A DNA stretch of 64,000 nt from contig JAWPMT010000002.1 of assembly GCA_033344775.1 (NCBI GenBank), positions 962,685-1,026,684 of the forward strand, in the 5' to 3' direction. Positions 58,985 through 64,000 of the stretch are shown here, piece by piece. The notes beneath the pieces are model-generated. The model made no database searches, had not been told where the DNA came from, and saw nothing but the letters and a program-made list of their open reading frames with translations. The translations under genes and the position numbers were made by a program. Position 1 is the stretch's first letter. Each line of letters opens with the position of its first letter. This DNA is from Cytophagales bacterium (lineage in GTDB: Bacteria > Bacteroidota > Bacteroidia > Cytophagales > Cyclobacteriaceae).

Positions 58985-59326
58985 ATGGCTGTTACCCGTT
59001 TAGAAAGAAAAGGCAGAAAGAATAAGAACGTTGCCAAGAAGAGAGTCAACGCAATGAAGCGGTTGGCTACCAAGCCTGTGATCAAGAACATTGATGTCGA
59101 GGCGATCAAAGCTGAATTTGAAGCTGGTGCAGCCAAGCCAGCTGCTAAAGCGAAAAAAGCGCCTAAGGCGAAGAAAGAAAAAGCTCCTGTAGAAGAGGTA
59201 AAAGCTGAAGCTACTGAGGTTGTAGAGGAAGTGAAAGAAGAAGCTACTGAGGTTGTAGAGGAAGTGAAAGAAGAAGTAGCTGCTGAAGCACCTGCTACTG
59301 AAGAAGAAAAGAAAGAAGAAGAGTAA
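58985..59326 (+). CDS. Small Lys/Ala/Glu-rich protein with 33-bp tandem repeat
   Basis: A 113-residue protein in two parts. The basic N-terminal part (VTRLERKGRKNKNVAKKRVN, MKRLATKPVIKNIDVEAIKA) looks compact. The C-terminal part is an Ala/Lys then Glu/Val-rich low-complexity tail (AAKPAAKAKKAPKAKKEKAP, then two copies of EATEVVEEVKE). The tail contains a perfect 33-bp DNA duplication (59207-59239 and 59240-59272). The basic head and acidic tail suggest a nucleic-acid-associated or chaperone-like protein; I do not recognise the family. A clear promoter and terminator bracket the gene. Confidence 0.8.
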   Translation: MAVTRLERKGRKNKNVAKKRVNAMKRLATKPVIKNIDVEAIKAEFEAGAAKPAAKAKKAPKAKKEKAPVEEVKAEATEVVEEVKEEATEVVEEVKEEVAAEAPATEEEKKEEE

Positions 59327-59352
59327 GCTTTACTCATTTTTATATGCCATTG

Positions 59353-59383
59353 AAGCCTGGGTTAATTAGCCTGGGCTTTTTTT
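59353..59383 (+). terminator. Terminator of the Lys/Ala/Glu-rich protein gene
   Basis: AAGCCTGGG and CCTGGGCTT pair with two G-U pairs around TTAATTAG and are followed by seven T. It lies about 27 bp after the stop. Confidence 0.8.
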
Positions 59384-59476
59384 GTGGGCAATTGTTTGCA
59401 TTGATTTCTAGAAGAGCAATACTAAAATCCCCCAGTCTTCGACCATCCCCTTTGCAAAGTGGGAATTTTTGGGATT

Positions 59477-60238
59477 CTATACATACCCCATCACCCAATA
59501 GGCAGCATACCCGAATAACTCATGGAAAAAAGCGGTCCACATATTCAGGGCATATATATCAGGGATAGCTTCCTTGAGAAAGGACTGATGATTTGGATTT
59601 GTTTGCAAATCAACTGGGTAAAGATAAGGTGACAATCCCTGCTTCTTAAAGCATGCAGCAGACCTTTTCATGTGGCTGGCGCTGGTGATCAGCAAGATGG
59701 ATGGATCGTTGAATTGCTCATTCAAGATTGCTGATGTGTACTTCGCATTTTCAAAAGTATTTCGGGATTCCATTTCAATGATCAAGTCTTTCTCATCTAC
59801 CTTAAGTTGAAGCGCTAATTCCTTTAATGCAGGTGCCTCTTTCAATTCAGGAAAAATCAGACTACCAGAACCACCGGAGATTAGGATTTTCTTTACCTTC
59901 TTTTGGTGATATAAACGGAGGGGTTCTATGAACCTTTCAGCAGCACCATTGAATTGTACATGATCATCGTATGTCAGGTCAGGCTTGGTCATCCCTGTCA
60001 ATACCACAGCCACGTCATATTGTTCCTGATCCATTGGTCTTGGCGGAATTTCCCATAATCCAATGGCTTTGTTGGCCAACCAGGGGTTGGTGAAGAGCAT
60101 CAATAAGAAAAAGGCAACAAAATTTCTCTTTTTTCTTCTGCCCGCCTTATTCGTCATGAATGCAAATGTCACAGATATTAATATCCATGCCAGCGGTGTG
60201 ATCAGAAAACTGATCGTTTTCGAAAGGATAAAGAACAC
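59477..60238 (-). CDS. YdcF/ElyC-like DUF218 membrane protein
   Basis: A 253-residue protein with two N-terminal membrane helices (FFILSKTISFLITPLAWIL, FVAFFLLMLFTNPWLA) and a DUF218 domain (about 75-220): YDVAVVLTGM, KKILISGGSGS, ESRNTFENAKYTS and ILLITSASHMKRSAACFKKQ. Relatives (ElyC, SanA) act on undecaprenyl-linked envelope precursors. The start is GTG at 60238 and shares TAGTG with the stop of the upstream ABC transporter gene, so translation is coupled by re-initiation. Confidence 0.88.
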   Translation of the reverse strand: MFFILSKTISFLITPLAWILISVTFAFMTNKAGRRKKRNFVAFFLLMLFTNPWLANKAIGLWEIPPRPMDQEQYDVAVVLTGMTKPDLTYDDHVQFNGAAERFIEPLRLYHQKKVKKILISGGSGSLIFPELKEAPALKELALQLKVDEKDLIIEMESRNTFENAKYTSAILNEQFNDPSILLITSASHMKRSAACFKKQGLSPYLYPVDLQTNPNHQSFLKEAIPDIYALNMWTAFFHELFGYAAYWVMGYV

Positions 60239-63200
60239 TATTTTTTTGAGAAGCCGTTAATTACTCGATTAAACACGTCGAAATACAAAGTAAGGATCAG
60301 CAAGGTCGTCATGAGCCAAATGATGATGATGTTGAAGATCAACGTATCCACGTGCAGCCCGAAAATATGCTTGGTTGACGAAAAGAACTGTGCCCTAAAA
60401 TCCAAAATACTTTTTGGAAAATCATGCTTCGAGTAGATAGGATAGATCTTTTGGATCAACTCATTATTGTGTTCAAGGATCCGATGTTCGGTAGTGGTGT
60501 TTTTGACCAATGTGGCAATCGCTTCGTTTTCATACTGAGATCGAAGCTCGATAAAATCATTCCTTGCCTCTTCATTTTCGGTAAAGGAATGCATGATCTC
60601 TTTTCTACCCTTATCCGCTTTATTGAATCTCAAGTTGTAGAAAGAGCGTAGTTTCTCGAGGAATTCAAGGGTAGTATCAAAGGTATTTTCAGTGAACTTG
60701 TCGTAGTACAACTGATCAAGCTGGGGAAAATCAGCTCCGGGAATGCTCGTAATCTCTTTTCGGATCTCTTCCCGAATGGTGGTCAGTCGGTATTCAACGG
60801 CTCGCTTTTCTTCTTCTGTTTTGTTTTTGATGTGATGGTGAACAAATTCCAGATCGGATTCAAGTCGTGGCACAAAGTAGATCGTTTTGAACTCCGAATG
60901 CGCCATTACTTTGTCAAAACGGAAGAAGTTCCTTTCATAGCGATTGTCCTTGAACTGCGAAACCGTTAATGCTTCATAGGCCCACCTGGAGGCCATAATT
61001 TCACCAATGATTGGCACCTGATCTTCAGTGGTGATCATCGGATTGAGTTTATCGAAATTGACCACAACACCACTCAGAATGAGCTGGGGGATGATCATTA
61101 ATGGGATCAGAATGTATACTGTCACCGCTGATTTGAAGGCTGAGCTGAGGTTCAGCCCCAAAATATTGGCAAAACAGCTTGTGCTGAACAACACCAACCA
61201 AAAGCTAAAGGTCATGCCCTTGATGCCCAGGATCACGCTGCCTACCAGGACGTAAGAGATGGCCTGTACGGCTGAAAGCACAAACAAGATCGAAAACTTG
61301 GACCACAGATAGGAGAGCTTGCTGAGGTTCAGAAAGGATTCTCGTTTAAGTAGTCGCCGGTCCCTGATGATTTCTTCGGCGCTGACCGTAAGTCCCATGA
61401 ATAAGGCCACAATCACGCTCATGAAAAAGAAAACAGGAATGTTCAGGTTTTCCTTGAAGTGGTATACTTCTGTGTCTTCAGGAGTGTACCGTGTAATAAA
61501 AGCCAGGATCAATGCAAGGACAGGAGCTTCCAGAAAATTGATCACCAGGTATTGCTTGTTGCTGAATTTGGAAAGCAGGTCCCGATGGCTGAAAATGAGG
61601 AACTGCTTGATCTTTCCGGGAATGTTAAGCGTTTTAGGTGGCAAAACATCTGGTTCGGAGATCTTGGGCAATTCAACCTTCTTTTCGAACTCCTCATGCC
61701 AACGCTCAGGAGGTGTTTTTCGCTGTTTAGTGAGACTACCAAATTCATTGACTACCTTGGCTTCAATGATGTTGAAAAGCAACTCAGGGTTAGCGCTTCG
61801 GCGCTTGTCCACCATTTGTGTCAGTTCCTTGAAATAAGTGATAGACTCAACCGGATCTCCGTAATACACCTGATAGCCACCAACATCCAACAAAATCAAT
61901 CGGTCAAACATTTTGAAGATGTCTTCAGAAGGTTGGTGGATCACAACGAAGACCATTTTTCCTTTGAAAGCCAATTCTCGCAAAAGGTCCATGATGTTTT
62001 CCGAGTCTCTGGAAGAAAGCCCACTCGTGGGTTCATCTACAAATAGCACAGAAGGCTCCCGAAGCAGTTCTAAGCCAATGTTCAGTCTTTTTCTTTGTCC
62101 GCCACTGATACTTTTATCCAGGGCGTTGCCCACTTTCAGGTCTTTGATTTCTGCTAATCCCAGAGATTCCAGGGTTTTGGCAACCAGTGCTTCCAGTTCT
62201 TCGGTTGCTTTGTCTTTGAAGCAGAGTTTTGCCGCAAAATACAAGTTGTCATAAACCGAAAGCTCTTCAACCAGCAAATCGTCTTGAGGAATGTATCCGA
62301 TCACTCCTTCAACTTTGGATTTATCCGTATGGATATTGACACCATTGATCCTTACGGTTCCGCTGGTGGGAGTAGTGTTGCCATTCAATACGTTCAACAA
62401 GGTGGATTTACCAGCGCCACTTCCTCCCATAAGACCAATCAGGCGACCGGATTCCTCCGCGATATTCACATTTTGCAGCCCTACTTTGCCATTGTTGAAT
62501 TTGAAATGAACATTTTCCGCGACAAAGGTCAGTGGGTGTTCAGCCTGTTCAAGTCTGAAGGAACTGGCAACATCACTTTGGAAGACCGGATTGTTGCCAC
62601 TCCGTTTGAATACGCTTCCCTGGGGGAAAATGTAAACGTGCTTGCTTTTCATGGCGAGACCATTGAGCAAGACTTCATCATTGCCGACGAATTTGGCGAA
62701 GTAGGTTTCCTGACCAGGCATCCGAAGTACTGAAAGGTATCCTTCCAGATCATTTACGGTGATCCTTTTACACTTTTCGGGTACTTCTTCCTTTCCATCA
62801 TCGATGATCAATACATTCGACGAATTGATTTTGTTTTGGTCATTGATCGTCACAAAAGCTTTGATCAGGTCGGTACGCTTTTTTTCGATGTTCAGTTGGT
62901 CGGAAATGTGATAGACTAGTTCATTTTCGCGATCAGAAATATGTTTGTCCGCAGCAATCAATTCGATGAGGTCCAGAATGATGATGGTCTTTTTCTGGAT
63001 GGTTTGCTCCGCATTGATTTTGTCACAGATCTCATTGATACGGCTGATCTCGTCCGCAGCAGACGCGATACTTTCATCCACAAGCTGCTTAAAAAGCTTC
63101 ATGTAGCGTTTCGCATCCTCGTGAGAGACACTTTCGAGGAGGAAATCCTCTATGGCTCTTTTCTCGTCTTTAGTCAGGTCATCTTCCTTGGCAACAATGG

Positions 63201-63240
63201 CAAGGAGTTGTATAATGGCTTTTAGGATCTGTTCGCTCAT
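60238..63240 (-). CDS. ABCG-like half-transporter with TerB-like N-terminus
   Basis: A 1000-residue protein. Residues about 1-135 are a helical TerB-like domain (IIQLLAIVAKEDDLTKDEKR). About 155-230 is a small beta-rich region. About 245-470 is an ABC ATPase with Walker A GGSGAGKST, signature SGGQRKR, Walker B VLFVDEPTSGL and H-loop VIHQPSE. The C-terminal permease has ABCG-type helices between about 555 and 755, a large soluble loop (about 760-930) and one last helix (about 975-990). This order (ATPase, then membrane domain) is that of ABCG proteins; a TerB fusion is unusual. The substrate is unknown. It is coupled to ydcF. Confidence 0.88.
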   Translation of the reverse strand: MSEQILKAIIQLLAIVAKEDDLTKDEKRAIEDFLLESVSHEDAKRYMKLFKQLVDESIASAADEISRINEICDKINAEQTIQKKTIIILDLIELIAADKHISDRENELVYHISDQLNIEKKRTDLIKAFVTINDQNKINSSNVLIIDDGKEEVPEKCKRITVNDLEGYLSVLRMPGQETYFAKFVGNDEVLLNGLAMKSKHVYIFPQGSVFKRSGNNPVFQSDVASSFRLEQAEHPLTFVAENVHFKFNNGKVGLQNVNIAEESGRLIGLMGGSGAGKSTLLNVLNGNTTPTSGTVRINGVNIHTDKSKVEGVIGYIPQDDLLVEELSVYDNLYFAAKLCFKDKATEELEALVAKTLESLGLAEIKDLKVGNALDKSISGGQRKRLNIGLELLREPSVLFVDEPTSGLSSRDSENIMDLLRELAFKGKMVFVVIHQPSEDIFKMFDRLILLDVGGYQVYYGDPVESITYFKELTQMVDKRRSANPELLFNIIEAKVVNEFGSLTKQRKTPPERWHEEFEKKVELPKISEPDVLPPKTLNIPGKIKQFLIFSHRDLLSKFSNKQYLVINFLEAPVLALILAFITRYTPEDTEVYHFKENLNIPVFFFMSVIVALFMGLTVSAEEIIRDRRLLKRESFLNLSKLSYLWSKFSILFVLSAVQAISYVLVGSVILGIKGMTFSFWLVLFSTSCFANILGLNLSSAFKSAVTVYILIPLMIIPQLILSGVVVNFDKLNPMITTEDQVPIIGEIMASRWAYEALTVSQFKDNRYERNFFRFDKVMAHSEFKTIYFVPRLESDLEFVHHHIKNKTEEEKRAVEYRLTTIREEIRKEITSIPGADFPQLDQLYYDKFTENTFDTTLEFLEKLRSFYNLRFNKADKGRKEIMHSFTENEEARNDFIELRSQYENEAIATLVKNTTTEHRILEHNNELIQKIYPIYSKHDFPKSILDFRAQFFSSTKHIFGLHVDTLIFNIIIIWLMTTLLILTLYFDVFNRVINGFSKK

Positions 63241-63283
63241 GAGATGGCAGTACGGTCAGAATGGATTCGCTATGGGCTAAAAT

Positions 63284-63316
63284 AAAAAAAGCATCGAAAC
63301 TACGTTCCAATGCTTC
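63284..63316 (-). terminator. Terminator of the gene ending at 63337
   Basis: On the minus strand AAGCATTGGAAC and GTTTCGATGCTT pair with small mismatches and are followed by seven T. It lies about 21 bp after the stop. Confidence 0.7.
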
Positions 63317-63336
63317 CTAAGATAGGCTTTATGAGT

Positions 63337-64000
63337 TTAGCTCACAATATCTTCTCTAATTCGTTTTACTTCAGAGGTAATATCTCTTAACATATCCGGA
63401 GGAATGACATAATTCGTGTCGCCACCCATGGCCTCTTCAATTTCCTGTAAATCATTATCGTAGAGCAGTTTAAGGATTTCCAATTCGGAGATCATACCTG
63501 TAACTCCACTGTGATTTGGGATGTCTTTCATCAAGGCAATAACATCATCCAAAGGCTGACGTTGCTCCAAAATGATATTGACCAAAGGCTGAAGTTTTTC
63601 ATTACGCTCTTGAGCGGATAGCCCGGCACCTTCATATTCTTCGATAATGTTGATCACCAGATAAAGCCCTTCAACAAAACTACCGGACAGCACTAACGCC
63701 GCCATTCCGAGTCGATCACTGCTTTCCAATCTCTTTTCGGCTAACAGCATGGTTTCATTCAATAGCTTGGTCAGCGCGTCTGAATCATTCATGCTTTTTT
63801 CATAATTCTCCATCAAGCTGATGTCAAACGCCGTAGAAACACCTACGGTTTCTGCCAGCCTTTGCAATGCTCCCATATGTGATAGTGATTCTTCTACTTG
63901 CTGATAAGCTACCTGATATCCTACATCTGTCGCATAAACACCCAGATTGAGTGCAGCTTTGTCTTCATCTGTTTGATAAGCTTCAATCTTGTCAATGCTA
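63337..64000 (-). CDS. Hypothetical helical protein, N-terminus beyond window
   Basis: The frame is open from 64000 to the stop at 63337. An internal ATG at 63876 would be read as a start, but the 41 codons upstream of it within the window (SIDKIEAYQTDEDKAALNLG, then VYATDVGYQVAYQQVEESLS) are clearly protein-like and uninterrupted. So the gene begins outside the window. The visible part is all helical, with no membrane segment, rich in Leu and Glu (LNETMLLAEKRLESSDRLGM). I recall similar Bacteroidota lipoproteins of unknown role but cannot name the family. Confidence 0.75.
   Translation of the reverse strand, partial: SIDKIEAYQTDEDKAALNLGVYATDVGYQVAYQQVEESLSHMGALQRLAETVGVSTAFDISLMENYEKSMNDSDALTKLLNETMLLAEKRLESSDRLGMAALVLSGSFVEGLYLVINIIEEYEGAGLSAQERNEKLQPLVNIILEQRQPLDDVIALMKDIPNHSGVTGMISELEILKLLYDNDLQEIEEAMGGDTNYVIPPDMLRDITSEVKRIREDIVS

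Noticed and set aside
58903..59337. Serine-rich 144-residue minus-strand frame
   Set aside because: It is the antisense shadow of the Lys/Ala/Glu-rich protein gene. The Ser/Thr/Ala pattern comes from the reverse complement of GAA/GCT codons.

Overview
The window is chromosomal DNA from a Bacteroidota bacterium, most likely a marine or soil Cytophagales-type gliding bacterium. The evidence is a SusC/SusD pair with a SusR-like regulator, a protein ending in a gliding-motility/type IX secretion (T9SS) sorting domain, several Bacteroidota-restricted families (Porin_10, DUF6261, DUF6503), and promoter elements of the form TAnnTTTG. The GC content looks moderate by eye. Many open frames begin at TTG or GTG only because they were extended upstream. 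Where an in-frame ATG sits next to a signal peptide or the family's usual start, I used that ATG.

Layout. (1) 1-11.1 kb, minus strand: a polysaccharide-utilisation locus with a one-component transmembrane regulator, SusC, SusD, a LamG lipoprotein, a GH144-type glucanase and a further lipoprotein cut by the window edge. Beta-1,2-glucan is the likely substrate. (2) 11.2-17.1 kb: an accessory patch left of a tRNA-Asp gene. It holds a broken-looking small gene pair, a DUF6261 gene, a previously unannotated nine-unit array of about 41 bp, two REP-like palindromic units, a large NACHT-type NTPase with a pentapeptide-like tail, and the C-terminal stub of an Rpn-type transposase/nuclease. (3) 17.2-28.2 kb, mostly core: accA, two paralogous acyltransferases each followed by the same intergenic repeat, a zinc-ribbon protein, Nif3-like, lpxK, a porin, miaE, an SGNH hydrolase and an alkyltransferase. 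(4) 28.3-29.7 kb: an ECF sigma factor, its presumed membrane partner and a divergent membrane gene, linked by a perfect inverted repeat that looks like two back-to-back ECF promoters.

(5) 29.8-32.8 kb, minus strand: a run of a TonB-C-domain protein, a DUF2721-like membrane protein, five tandem paralogous mini-proteins (membrane anchor, alanine-rich coiled coil, Cys near the C-terminus) and a C2-domain protein. This is the best candidate in the window for an undescribed system. (6) 32.9-48.9 kb: ROK kinase, Prc protease, DUF6503 lipoprotein, DUF4097 adhesin-like protein, OPT transporter, MOSC protein, an NtrY/NtrC-like two-component pair divergent from a MacB/FtsX-type permease, and an NSS transporter with a 36-residue small subunit. 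(7) 49.2-64 kb: ffh, pdhB, an OmpA/TPR lipoprotein, PspC, a glycosyltransferase, YbaB, a T9SS-sorted protein, hisS, a Lys/Ala/Glu-rich small protein, YdcF, an ABCG-like transporter with a TerB-like N-terminus, and a gene that runs off the right edge.

Functional assignments rest on motif recognition by eye. No database search was possible, so family names such as GH144, DUF6261, DUF6503, DUF6249 and DUF2721 are recognitions rather than search results.
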